This document shows, piece after piece, positions 49,301 through 60,475 of a stretch of DNA of 64,000 bases. The stretch's first letter is position 1. Every line of letters begins with the position of its first letter. Both the position numbers and the translations under genes were made by a program. The notes beneath the pieces are model-generated. The model searched no databases. It was not told the origin of the DNA and saw only the letters and a program-made list of their open reading frames with translations. This DNA is from Isoetes taiwanensis. Taxonomy: Eukaryota > Streptophyta > Lycopodiopsida > Isoetales > Isoetaceae. Location of the stretch: the NCBI GenBank assembly GCA_021234155.1, contig JAJEKV010000017.1, forward strand, positions 15,641,455-15,705,454, read 5' to 3'.

Positions 49301-52300
49301 GTAGCAACCTTGGCGAATCTTTAAATCCATCAAGCGATGGAATATATCTCTTTTTTCTCGAGTAAAATTTAGATTACACAATATATATTTGTATGTCAGA
49401 GTATCTGATTGTAAAGCGTAATGCTCACATAATGAATATACATGTTACTAGACATTGGCATATGATTGTAAATCTCAATAGCTCACACACTAGGGCTAAG
49501 AAACAACAACAGGTACATAAACTTAGCGAGAGGCATGATTGCATATTATGGTGGGCAAGCACAAATTAGATTTGATTTGGAGTCATCTTTTTAAGATTGG
49601 ATTGGGCAGGGGCCAAAAGCAAAAATACTCGAGGGATTGCATACGGATGTTGGAATTTGGATATTGAAATCCATATAACATGCATGGCTTTTTCTCTTAC
49701 CCCCCTTTTTTTCTTGGGAGATGCTTGACAATTCAAAAACTCATCAAAGAATAGAATTACATTATTAATTTTACATGATTTTAAAAGAGGGTTAAAGATT
49801 CTAGAATAATTACAGAATAAAGGAATTCACATGGTGAATCCAGAATCCATCATTAATGATGTAGGCTAACTTATGAGTGGAGGGAGAAAATTTACGTGAA
49901 CCAGGGTGGCGATATTTTATTGCCACCACTCCTAATTGATCCTACTCAACTTAATGGTGAAAAAATGCAAATATGAAATAAGCCTTTTGTGATATTTAGA
50001 GCTTAGGGCTACCTGGTCGGATGATATCATCCAAGAGAAGATATACTTGCCGTGATACCTACAAGCTGGAAAAGGAGGCGTCTACTTGGGACAAAAGCGT
50101 CTTGACTTGTTCAGAAGCGTGGTGGCATATACTCGCCAAGCTGCTTCCAGCGATGCCCCATACCTATGTGCTCATCCTCTTCCTCCTCCCGGAAGGACTC
50201 GAGGAAGTTTGCCTTTCTCTGCAGGCAATGTCTCATCCTCAGCATCTTGATCCGCCAGGGATGGCTAGAACTGAGAGCAACTTCAAGATATTATGGCCCA
50301 CAATTGTTGAACTAGTACAGCCCATTTACATTTACCCCATCTAAGCTTGCCCCTTGACATCATATGCGTGGGTGTCACCCCTAGCATATCTCGGACTACA
50401 TCCATTCTAGATGATACAGCAGGGAGGTTCCCCAAAAGGAGTACCAGGAGGAGCATCTCCTCGTGTATAGAGATTAGGCAATACGGGTGCAGCTGCATAT
50501 TAGAGATGAGGTCAGTATGAAATTTTGGCAAGGTCAAAGGGGCACTGCAATGGATCCCAATGCTCTCCATCCACGAGGTACCATGCAAGTAAGTCGATGG
50601 CGACCATAGGCCAGGAAGGAGGGAGGAGAAGAATCATGATTATAGACAAATGAAAATAGAAAGCAAGATCCCTTTAAGCGCCTTTATTTATTAAAAGTGA
50701 TTTATTTATCTTGTGACGTTTTGCATTTTTATAATACAAGGACAAAATCTTAGATTTTTATTAATATAACAAAAATCTGGGACCGAGGGAAAGCCAAATC
50801 CTTTGGCATTATAGTGACTCTCTTCGCGTGGATGGCATGAATTTCACATCACAAAAGTGCCATCGTATTGAAACCTGCGGCCTCTTTTAAGTGCTAGAAT
50901 GGCAAAAGTCACAGGCGGAGAATTAGGTTTGAACTCTTGGGCTATCTCAGAACCCAACGCTGAAAGAGGCGACTTCGTGTCGAAGTTGCGTGGTCTTCAC
51001 GGAACTTCACGGATCTCCCGTAAAGGCCCGATGCAAATTACATGCCGTTAAGGGCTTCTTCCGGTGGAGGCGAGGGTTGAAGTCGGGCCCCTAAAGTGGT
51101 ATCGTCTTGGCTAACAACGGGGCCGGGGCGGGGCGTCCACTGGCTCACGCCTCCATTTGGAATAGCGTTATTCTTCCCAAAAGCTCGACAACCTTCAACT
51201 TCTCGCGTAAGCGGCTCTGCGGACTTTGAGGGCTATGGCTTTTCTCCGGTGCAATGGTCGATTAAGTGCGGTTTGGCCCTGCTCATTCCTCACGGAGTCC
51301 CCATTACCTGCTAGTCCATTTGTTCTTGATTTGGGCCTTCTCCTCTTTTCCTTTGGATTCTTTCTACGTTCCTCGAACTCTCCTGAAGCTCTTTGGAGTG
51401 GCTTCGAAAAGCCTCAGCGTATGCGTCGTTCAACAATAAAGCGAAGGAGTTCATATGGTACCGATTGAGTCAGCGGCTCATATCAATGCGGATGCGTCGA
51501 TCAAATAATCGGTACGTGTAGGGAATCTCCCACATGAAGCTCACGGGAAGCTTGAAGCTCACGAGGCTTCATGCCCACTTTCGTATGGGGATTGCCACGC
51601 CATCAATGGCGACTCCATCTACCTATACCTATATTCGACCACAGAGCAGCCGTATCAGCTCGTTCACCGACGGTCATCCTCCGCAGCCAAGGATTCAGGA
51701 TCTCACGATGGAAGCCTCTACCATTCTTATGTCACTCTCCTGATTAGTGTCCCTCACATTCAAAGGGAGTAAAATTTTATCAACACCATAACCAAGTCAG
51801 TTGCTTTCGACTATGAGCTATAATAAGGGAAATTTGTCCGAATTCAACCCTAACAGAGCGACTCCGGTAATGATATATTGGGTAGGAGTATTCCCAAGCG
51901 TCGTTAGCAAACTTTGTTTACCAACTCATCGGAAGTATATCAATCAAGGCAGAAGTCGGTAGCCATATCTTTGTCGCGATTAAAGGTATAAATCACGGGC
52001 TATGGTGAGATGGCCGGTCCGCGGTACTCTTGGTGAGTGGCCATAGCTGGCTGAGGTCACAAAAAGTGAAGTACGGTAGCGGTTAGGAAGAGCGATAAAG
52101 AGGTAGGGTAAAGAAATGGAATAAGAACGAGTGAAAGAAGCGAGGGGAGTCAGTCCGGTAGCTATGGCGGGGCGTCAAACCTAGCGGTAGAACCTTTATT
52201 AAACAAGGAGAATGCAAAATTAGCGGCCCTAACCATAAATTTTGAAGGTTTGTTTGTTTTAATAAATAATTATCACGGCCGATGTTGTGGCAGTATCTGA

Positions 52301-52671
52301 TCCAGTGCCGACAGCATTATAAAGCTCCTCTAGCGGTAAGTCGACAAAAAGCAAAGCGGCTGCGGTTGACTCGGGCCCTCCTTGACTCCTTTCGCTGTTA
52401 ATGACCCTCCTAGGGTGTTGGGTATCACCGAATCCATTGGAACCACTTTTAGCCTTCATCGAACTACCACCACAAAAAGGTTACAAAGCCCCTCAATTTG
52501 GGTCTTTCGGTTGCCCTAAACCTCTTAAAACTTACAGTCTACTACATCAACCTAGCACAAAACCAGAGCATCAAAATTTTAAAGCAATCACACTGGCAAA
52601 CTTCCACTACCGAGACTAAGGAGTTAGGGTTGGTCCCGGTCATGCTATGATTTTAGTGCTTAGAAATCACG
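46324..52671 (-). mobile_element. Presumed gag/leader region of the gypsy element, heavily decayed
   Basis: The roughly 6.3 kb between pol and the primer-binding site should hold gag and leader. The only suggestive frame is minus 48943-48683 ('VGFLRLYEEERIYIITLASI'), which has the feel of a gag capsid helix but is not certain. Other frames are short. The length exceeds a normal gag, so further insertions are likely; none was identified. Confidence 0.4.
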
Positions 52672-52683
52672 GCTCGATACCAA
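52672..52683 (-). other. Primer-binding site (initiator tRNA-Met type) of the gypsy element
   Basis: The plus strand reads 'ggctcgatacca'. Its reverse complement TGGTATCGAGCC differs slightly from the common plant retrotransposon PBS TGGTATCAGAGC. It sits immediately inside the LTR that starts at 52684, exactly where a PBS belongs for a minus-strand element. Confidence 0.6.
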
Positions 52684-52838
52684 TGGCGGCTCGGAACATA
52701 TCGTCATAGGACATTATACATACGAGGACTTTCCCTCCATGAGGCAACTTCGCCCGCGGCGAGGGAGCCCTCGAGTCTAACTTTCGGGCCATCTATAGAG
52801 AGATGCTTTCAGTGAAGGACAAGTCATTCGGCCCACCA
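52684..52838 (-). mobile_element. 5' LTR of the gypsy element, first part (split by insertion)
   Basis: Matches 39120-39262 of the left LTR: 'aacatatcgtca', 'tttcgggcc..atctatagaga', 'gatgct..cag.g.gaaggac' and 'gtcatt'. The match stops abruptly near 52829 and resumes at 63411, 10.6 kb downstream. Confidence 0.75.
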
Positions 52839-53279
52839 CAAGGCACCCAAAATTAACCACTATAATAAACCATTGAAAAACCACTATAGATGTGGTTTTA
52901 TGATAAAATTTCATTCTAATCAAAACCGCTATACCATAGTGGTTTCATATTTATTTATGGTTACTTATATTTGATTTTTTGTTCTGGAATGGTTTATTAA
53001 AACCGATATTATTAGTTTATTAACGTTGTTTCTAGCATTAGCGGTGGTCATTCATGTTGTTGGTCTTTTAACATAGTATGGTTATTAAATGGAGCCCGAT
53101 GGTTTTGTAACATTGTTTTTCAACACCACTTTAAATATGGTAGTTGTTTATGTAGGTTTTCTATTATCCACAAAATTTGAAGTAGTTTATGACATGGTTT
53201 TTATTGCCAATTTAAATGCTTATGGTGGTCATTCATGTTTTCTATTATCACAATGCATATTATGGAACAAAATATAAGG

Positions 53280-55496
53280 CATACAACAAAGCGGTGGCAC
53301 CAATCACGGAGCTCGAGAAGGCCGCCCTGAAGCCTCTTTCTCCACCGGAGGAGGTTACATGGGCACTAAGCGGGATGGCAAATAACAAAGCAGGACTTAT
53401 ATGGGCCCTAGCAGCCGGAGATGCTAAAAAGTGTACAAACTACGGATAGTAGGAATAATTACGAAATATTCAATAGAGGTAATACACTTTCGAGGCCTCA
53501 AAGGAAAGATGCTTGAGTTCAACAAGATAATCCAGCTTCATAAGGAAACTGAAGACCAAGTAACTATAGAACCATCATGGTTAGCTTTCGATATTTCTTG
53601 AAATGGTTTGGGAAAACTACTAGACCAAAAGGCGAAGAGGCTGGTGAGCTTGAGGCTTCGAGCACAAGGCCCGGTGACTTCGACGAATACTACGTCTGAG
53701 GACCACCTAGTGACCTTAAGAATAATGATAGAGGCAGGGCAAGAGGAGAACAACAAGAAAATCATATCTTTGCTGTGGACTTTAGGAAGCCGACCGCGAT
53801 GCCGAGATAAGCTCGTTACGAGGTGATGGGATTAAAACGGATGGGTTGGTGGGAGCAATCATAGAGACTAACACGAGGAAGGTATATGCTAAAATGGGAG
53901 GAAGGGAAGTAATGGGTGCGACCACGGGGAGTAAAGCAAGGAGTGCCCATTATCCTGCGCTTTTGGGATATACATAAGATGCCCTCACGAGGGAATTCTT
54001 CGAGGAGAAAGAAGGAGATGGAAAAGCACCAATGCTAGGGGAGAGCGAAAGGTCCCAATAATGCTATCTGTAGAACTGACCTAGGTATGATGGCGACCAA
54101 AGTCGAGAATGCATAGAATGTTAGAAATTCTAGAAGAGTTCACGTTTGGAGACGGGTTTAACGGTCAATCACGGACAAAACAAAAATAGTGACCTTAGGT
54201 ACAAAAGGCAGAAGCTTCAAACCCTTCAAATACAAGGGACAAGATCTAGAGGAAACCCACGAGAGTCACAATTGCAGGCTGTAATGACACACATAGTAGT
54301 GGTCAAAGAAATGGAACAAGCAGTTCAGTACGATGGGCAACTATTATACCATGATGAATTCTTGCACTAACGGCGGGGATCACGGTTGGAAATCAAAACA
54401 TACCGGTTTAACACATTAGTGCATCGGCCAGCGGTATGCGGATGTGAAGCGTGGGGCCAGACCCTAGGAAGAGAAAAATGGGAGAAAGCAGGAAAGTCTT
54501 TAGACGATTAGCGCAGTTGAGAATTCGGGTGGCGAGGTACATCATTAGCAACAATCATATATGAAAGCGGAGAAAAACCAGTAGAAATTGAGAGCATAGG
54601 AAAGAACAATAAGGTACCTAATAAAGGATAGAGTTATGGGAAGAGGATAAGTTATCATCACTAGCAATGGAGAATCGGCAAAGCAACACATAGTAAAGGC
54701 AAAGGGATGGTTTTAACGATGTGGCGAGGTGGGCCGACAACATGGGGTTACAATTAAATCATATCATACAAGCAAATGGATGGGAAGAAGAATGAATGAG
54801 GCAGAACAATGAGAAGTTGGCGCTGACATCACGAGTCCAAAAGTGGAATGGCTAACAAGTCTTCAATCCACCGAGCCGGATAGGACACGGCCATACAAAA
54901 GCAACACGCTATGTAGAAACAACGAGGAGCGTAGCTAGATTGAGAATGGGGAAGCCACGATCTAGAATCGAGAAAGATAGGTGGAAATAGGCCAGTGAAG
55001 AATATGCGACCTTCATGTGAAATCTACAGGCAAAATAGAGGACGAGAGGCATATGGTCAAAAGTCATCCCAGGTCTACGGACCTGGAATCCAAATTTAAC
55101 AAGGTCGGTGGGACCTCCCACTCCCGGCCGATGGACAAAGAGAAAGAGGCGGCTTACGGATGTAGCGAAAGCTATAAAAGAGATGATAATTAGACAGGGG
55201 GTGCCTGAGAAGGGTCGATGTCGAGAAGCGGTGAGGCGAATCGAAAGACCCACAAAGGGCGACTCAAAGGCTGTTGATATGATACGTGTGTATGGCAAAG
55301 AAGCCAACTAAAAAGCCACGATCGCAGGAGTAATAAAAGAACAAAGTGAAGCCATTCTAGAAGGCTATATAATCGTAATGCGTCGTTTGTTGGCAGCACC
55401 TAATTTTTGGGGGAGCTAGCGGGATGCTACACAAGTCGAGGGGCCTCTCTGCGGCTGGTGGGCGTTGTCTTATATTCTATTCTATTCTATTCTATT
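53280..55496 (+). mobile_element. Plus-strand LINE with TATTC-repeat tail
   Basis: Decayed LINE reverse transcriptase on the plus strand. 'PPEEVTWALSGMANNKAG' (53338-53391) precedes RT. 'TSEDHLVTLRIMIE' (53692-53730) is followed by a 'VDFRK' block about 53775. 'PLSCALLG'-like sequence is near 53950, and the region where the YxDD box should lie (about 54050-54110) is degraded. 'GLTVNHGQNK' (54152-54180) is a typical following block. The 3' end is a TATTC pentanucleotide array at 55473-55496. This links the tails at 12745 and 21756 to a LINE family. Confidence 0.75.
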
Positions 55497-55591
55497 ATAA
55501 AATGGTTGTGGTTTATATCATAGTTTCAAAACCCGATTAATTGCCATTTAATATCACCTAAAGGATGTGGCTATCCATAGTTGTTACTCAT

Positions 55592-57200
55592 AAGGCACCC
55601 AAAACACAATGCGTTGTAATTAGCACTATCAAAGCCACTATAGATATGGTCTTTTTGTAAAAATTATTTTTGTAGTTTCTCATTGTTTGCTCTTCTATAA
55701 ATTGTTTGTATCTTTAGACCACAATAGTAGTTTCTATTGTAAAGCGTTCTTCCTTCATTTGACATTTTTTTTTTCTTGCTTTCGAAGACGCATGCAATAT
55801 GCCACAATATTTGTTTGTGATTTGTGAAAGTAAATGTTCAAAAGGTGTTGATTAGACAAGAGCCTTAGGACATGGCTATTCCATTTCAAAATGAATTAAA
55901 CATATATTTTAGAAACTATATGAAGAATGGAATATAATTATTTGTTTTCAATTTATGAATCACGAGGCCACTTTAATATTATGTTCTAGATGTTCTAGAG
56001 GAAACACAAAAGAAAAAACATTTTCTTTTGTGAATACGATCAAGAAGTGCAACCACCAGTCATTGGCATATATTTCAAAGAAAGCCTTACTTCTCGATAG
56101 ACTAATAGATTATTTTCGAAAGAAATGATTTTGCTACTAACTATTTGTTGTGTCTTCTATCTATCTTGCTACTTTTGTATGTATATTGACATATGCACCT
56201 TAATATTCGAGGGTTTTGGCGGTGTCATTGTAGTTAGAGATGCATGAAAGAATGCATATAGGTATAACATGGTGTCCAACACATGGTCATGGGTTTAAAG
56301 TCGGATTCTCTTTACGTTTATATATTGTCGTCCACGATATAAAGCATTGATTTTAAATCTCAAATTTGCTTTTCAATTCACGGAAGTTACTTCTTACATT
56401 AATTAGCCTTCTCAAATGGTATGAATGGATCAAGGTTAGACTTCAGTTTCAAAATCTTAAGCGGCACTAGGTTGGACTGGAGAATTGGTCCTAAGTTGGA
56501 CTTCATATAAATTCCCTCCTTTTGTTTCCATACAACCACATTTTGGTTAATCACCATATCAAATGCTTTGTAGTGTTTCTTGTAGCCCAACAATCATACT
56601 TAAAAGCCTCAACACTTGCATACTAAAATAGGGATGACGTACATTATCCCTCATATAGGATTGTCCAATAGATGGTCCATTCTGGTTGCTCTCATATTTT
56701 AATATTGCCCACACATATTTTGGAGTGTAACCCATGGACCAAATCTTGCTCATGATCTACAAATTTGGGCGTATGGATCATATCTTTGAAAGTTTTGGAC
56801 ATATTTTCCTTGAAATACATATGTATAATCATGGTCTAGTGTAATTAAAGAGCCACACAATGTTGTGTAATGGATCCCATTTTTGGAATTAGACCATGAC
56901 ACTTACTAACAATGGGATGCATATGACACAACTCATTGGCTCATTATTAAAAAATTTGTACTCTTGGGAGCAAAATTTCGAATCCTTTTAAATTTGTATA
57001 ATACATGTGTATATTGTTACAAAGAAGGGGCGCTACAAAGGGCGAAGATGCAATGGAAAATCCATACTCTTACTAACTTCATTGGCTGCATATAATATTC
57101 AAGGAGCACAATTAACTCTAACTTCATCGATTGCATGTGGACCTTTTTCATTTAGCATTGAAGATCTGCATGGGTGCCACTTGTCACTCATATATAATTC
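55592..57200. other. Second copy of the TIR end plus AT-rich sequence without genes
   Basis: 'aaggcacccaaaac' at 55592 repeats the left end of the large insertion. It is followed by 'ccactatagatatgg' at 55631, matching the subterminal block at 52881. From 55700 to 57200 the DNA is AT-rich with only short frames and no recognised domain. Confidence 0.5.
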
Positions 57201-57201
57201 A

Positions 57202-57340
57202 GTTTCAATTTTTGTTTGAAGCTATTTATTTAGTGCTATATTTTGTTTGAAGCATTCTGGTAGGGACACGTGTTTCAATTTTTGTTTGAAGCTATTTATT
57301 GAGTGCTATTTTGTTTGAAGCATTCTGGTAAGAACACGTG
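57202..57340. repeat. Tandem duplication, 70-bp unit
   Basis: Two consecutive nearly identical copies begin 'tttcaatttttgtttgaagc' and end with an 'acacgtg' word (an ACGT-core, G-box-like motif). They lie 40-170 bp upstream of the first fragment ORF at 57376, so they could act as promoter sequence; that is inference. Confidence 0.7.
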
Positions 57341-57375
57341 TGTGTGCAAACAATATTAGAATCTAATGTGCATTT

Positions 57376-57639
57376 ATGGCGGCTATGGCAGTCTTTTCCC
57401 TGTTTCGTGCTCTGCCGCTCCCATTCCTCTCTTGCCGCTTTGGTGGCCGCATTAGCAGCAGTTGGGATGAATGTAGGTATTGGCATTCCAATCCAACCGA
57501 AAATATAAGCTCCATGTATTCAATCGCTGGCCAGGCAAGGCACAGCTCTGCTGCTCAGATGTCTACAACCGCATTGCTCCAGCGAGCTATCCAAATGGGC
57601 GCCACTGCAAATAATATCCAGGGATTTGACCCTGTTTAA
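57376..57639 (+). pseudogene. Fragment resembling the C-terminal motif of an INDETERMINATE DOMAIN (IDD) zinc-finger protein
   Basis: An 87-codon ORF from ATG 57376. Residues 62-75 read 'MSTTALLQRAIQMGA', close to the 'MSATALLQKAAQMGA' motif that is diagnostic of plant IDD transcription factors, where it lies far C-terminal to four zinc fingers. No zinc finger occurs here or upstream, and the first 45 residues are unlike IDD proteins. The stop codon lies 8 bp before the ATG of the GPAT-like ORF. Most simply, this is a captured exon piece within the TIR element. It could be translated as a small peptide. Confidence 0.5.
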
Positions 57640-57647
57640 ACTCTGCT

Positions 57648-58382
57648 ATGGCAGATCCAACTCTGCTTTCTGCATCTTTCGTTGTAGTGACCAAGGATTC
57701 CGATGGGCGCCGGATCCCCCATATGCTGAAGCTGGTATCAATTTGGGAGAAATTATACTGCAGCGGCGAGATTCTTGAGTATAATAAGATTGAAAATGCT
57801 GAGAAGCCAAGGGATGATCAAGATGTGGTGATTGAATTGGAGGGCGGATTGTTAAGATCTGCAGATGTTTTTCATTTCTTCATGCTGGTGGCTTTGGAAG
57901 GGGGATGCCTTTTTAGGGCATTGATTCTGCTGGTAGTATGGCCTATAGCCATGATTCTGCGGAGCATTCTGTCGAGCAATATACATCTCCATATTTTTAC
58001 ATTTGTTGCCTTTGCAGGGCTCAAGAGCTCCGTTGTGGAGGATGCATCCAGAGCCGTGCTTCCTAAAATTTTCCTTGAAGACCCCCATTCTAAATCTTTT
58101 GAGGTTTTCGTAAAATGCCGTCGGAAATATGTGCTCACATCCATGCCCAGAGTTATGGCAGAATTCTGCTGCAGGTATTATTTAGGGGCCGAAAATGTAT
58201 TTGGAACAGAGCTTCAATCCACCGTTGGGGGTTATTTTACCGGATTTATTACTGGAAATGGAGTTCCTGATCCTGCTAAAAGCTCAAAAATGCTCAAGGA
58301 ATATATACGGGATAGAGTTCCTGACATAAAGACTAAGGTGTACAAAATTATCAGTACCAATTCGTTTACAACAACAAAATGA
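57648..58382 (+). CDS. Truncated glycerol-3-phosphate acyltransferase (GPAT), N-terminal HAD-like half only
   Basis: A 244-codon ORF. Residues 60-220 follow the N-terminal half of land-plant GPATs (the family making cutin, suberin and mycorrhizal lipid monoacylglycerols at the ER). Landmarks in order are 'ELEGGLLRS', 'FFMLVALEGG', 'FVAFAGLK', 'RAVLPKIFLED', 'TSMPRVMAEF' and 'YYLGAENVFGTELQ', then 'LKEYIRDRVPDI'. Two membrane-type hydrophobic segments lie near 75-104 and 112-124. In bifunctional GPATs the first motif is DLDGT-like; here it is ELEGG (63-67), so phosphatase activity is not expected. The acyltransferase domain (NHxxxxD motif) is absent: similarity ends at about residue 228 and a stop follows. 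The intact frame could reflect recent capture or selection. Its position inside a TIR element beside an IDD fragment favours a transposon-captured copy. Confidence 0.7.
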   Translation: MADPTLLSASFVVVTKDSDGRRIPHMLKLVSIWEKLYCSGEILEYNKIENAEKPRDDQDVVIELEGGLLRSADVFHFFMLVALEGGCLFRALILLVVWPIAMILRSILSSNIHLHIFTFVAFAGLKSSVVEDASRAVLPKIFLEDPHSKSFEVFVKCRRKYVLTSMPRVMAEFCCRYYLGAENVFGTELQSTVGGYFTGFITGNGVPDPAKSSKMLKEYIRDRVPDIKTKVYKIISTNSFTTTK

Positions 58383-59620
58383 AGCACACACTTTGGTTGA
58401 ACAAAAGGAATAATTGGAGGAGCAATAATTTTTCCTCCATGCTGGAAGATGGTCCACAATATAGGTTATATTATTATCTACAAGAATGATACATCAGTAT
58501 CAGGATTGTGGCTGAGCATTGCCACGGTAAATAGGTTGAGTATATTTGCCATCATGATGCGGATGATCCCGATACCATGGAACCACCAGAAATCAGAGCC
58601 AAGCCAATCCATTGCCACTGTGCGAACTTCCTGAGCTGGGGACATCGATGATCTATGATGGTCTGAAACGTTTCACGGACAAATTCACAGTTTGCAACTC
58701 GGATGAGGAATGGAACATTAAAATACAATCGCTGTAGCTTGCACCAGTTGATTATAGAAGTCTCGAGTCAATCTACCAGTTGTAGTGCATGTAGAGCCAG
58801 TTCCTGTCTGGCAAATGTAACTCTTCCAATTCTGTAAATGCATAAGGACATGTTTGTTAAACCTGTAATAACCCAAGAATATACCTCAGCTGCGTCATTC
58901 AAGGTCACCCGTCCTGCTGCACAATTCTGCTCATTGTAGTTCGGAGGCGATCCATATGGGCTGCAAAGTGTGGGAACTAGTGTGTTTAAAGAGTTCCCAT
59001 TTGCAATGACGGACAATGCTCGGTTTACAATGTTCACTGCTGAGACAGTCAGATCCTTCTGCGGAATAACGTCTCATTTGTGGTTGCTTGATCAGCACAT
59101 GGCTTATCGTCCAGATTCGTGCTTGCATTAGGATGAACAACCCATTCTTCCAATTGCACTGAGAGAGTGCATAATTGGGAGTCAGTTATTATCCATCAAC
59201 TTAAGTAGGTCATTGTTAAGGAAGGAGTAATTTTCATGACCAAAAAATTTCGCGAAGAAATTTTCTGGCGGCCGCCTGCTGACGTGGCGAATTAGCGGTG
59301 GGCGAAGCCGCAGGCAGCACTGCCGATCAGCAAGCGGCCACCAACGTGAGGAAGAGCACAGTAAAATAATTCTTCTAAAATTTAGGGAAAGCGAAATTTG
59401 GCGTTTCCGGCAGTTCCCCTGCTCACTGCTGCTCAGCAGAAATCGATAGAGGATTTCGATTTATAAAAACTTGTTGATTTGGGCCGAAATTTCAAGGTCC
59501 CTAAAATTTCGTCAATATAATAATGGATACCCCACGGAACCCAACAAGGACATTATATGCATCTTTGCCATTTCATCATTTAAGACAGCAGAATGGACTA
59601 TATCGAGTCCAGCACCGCCA
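58383..59620. other. Interval with a minus-strand exon-like frame of unknown identity
   Basis: A minus frame at 59037-58768 ('TLVPTLCSPYGSPPNYNEQN', 'GRVTLNDAAEVYSWVITGL') reads like protein, with two Cys and a Pro/Gly-rich loop, but I cannot assign it. It may be another captured fragment. 59255-59345 is GC-rich with local inverted repeats ('gcggccgcc' and 'gcggccacc'). Confidence 0.35.
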
Positions 59621-59722
59621 GCCCTTACCATACTAGAGGCCACCAATGGTTTTAAAATAGGCAAGAAAGGTGCCTTTGCCACAATCCTCATTTCGGCTAA
59701 ACATTCTGAACGTGTGCAAGGG
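59621..59722 (+). pseudogene. Exon-like fragment resembling the start of a receptor-like kinase domain
   Basis: The frame reads 'LTILEATNGFKIGKKGAFAT', recalling the '..EATNgF...lGkGaFGtVY' entry to plant receptor-like kinase domains. The second Gly of the GxGxxG loop is lost (KKGAFATI). The frame ends at GG/GTGAGC, a good donor. No catalytic HRD or DFG segment was found downstream, although 59919-60060 has a kinase-like feel without firm motifs. A third apparent gene scrap in the same element. Confidence 0.4.
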
Positions 59723-60475
59723 TGAGCATTATGTAAAGTAATGCGGTCGTGTCAAATTTAAATTTAGTTTTCCTCGACTAGTCTAGGATCACGGGGACTC
59801 TGTTTTCGGATTAATACATTATATGAGCTCTTAATCTTGCTTAAGCTAACTTCTTGCCTTTTAGCTGGCTTGATAAAGGAACGGTTAGAGTTAAAGACCC
59901 ATTTCTCTCGAGTTTTCCATGAAGTATTCTTTCCATCCGATTGGGAAGCTTGTCGAGTTTGAAACCACTCTATTTGATCTTCTCATGCTGGGGCAACAAA
60001 ATGGGCGAGTAAAGCAAACTAGGATCTTGCTGTCTGTGAACTTCACGAGAACTTTTCGAGGCTTCTTACGATGGAGTGCAGTCTCAGAAACACTTTTTTT
60101 CGTCGGCCATAGGCAATGCGACAATCCTCCTCTGCTACCACAAAGTTCGATATTAAACCTCTGAAAGATCCAAACTAAAGTGAGCCACGGTTAAGGAAGA
60201 AAATGTTAAGCTATGGCATGCGATAAATTCTTGTAGTTATAACCTTTCAACTGCATGTATTTTCTTGCCTTGGTTTGGTAGCTTTACATTTAGCTATGAG
60301 CCAGAACATACCTTCCTTGGCTTACGTGCACCTTTTAACGTAACGCCTAGTTCCACAACGAGCACAAAAGATATGTGACAAATCTTGTTCAAAAAGGAAG
60401 TCATAGGCGTGACGTTAAAACTACTATCTATCTTATTTAAGAACGTGTACACTTACCTTTTTAGTCATGCCGAAA

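Noticed and set aside
57872-58459. Minus-strand frames opposite the GPAT-like ORF
   Set aside because: The plus frame has clear family similarity over about 160 residues; the minus frames have none.
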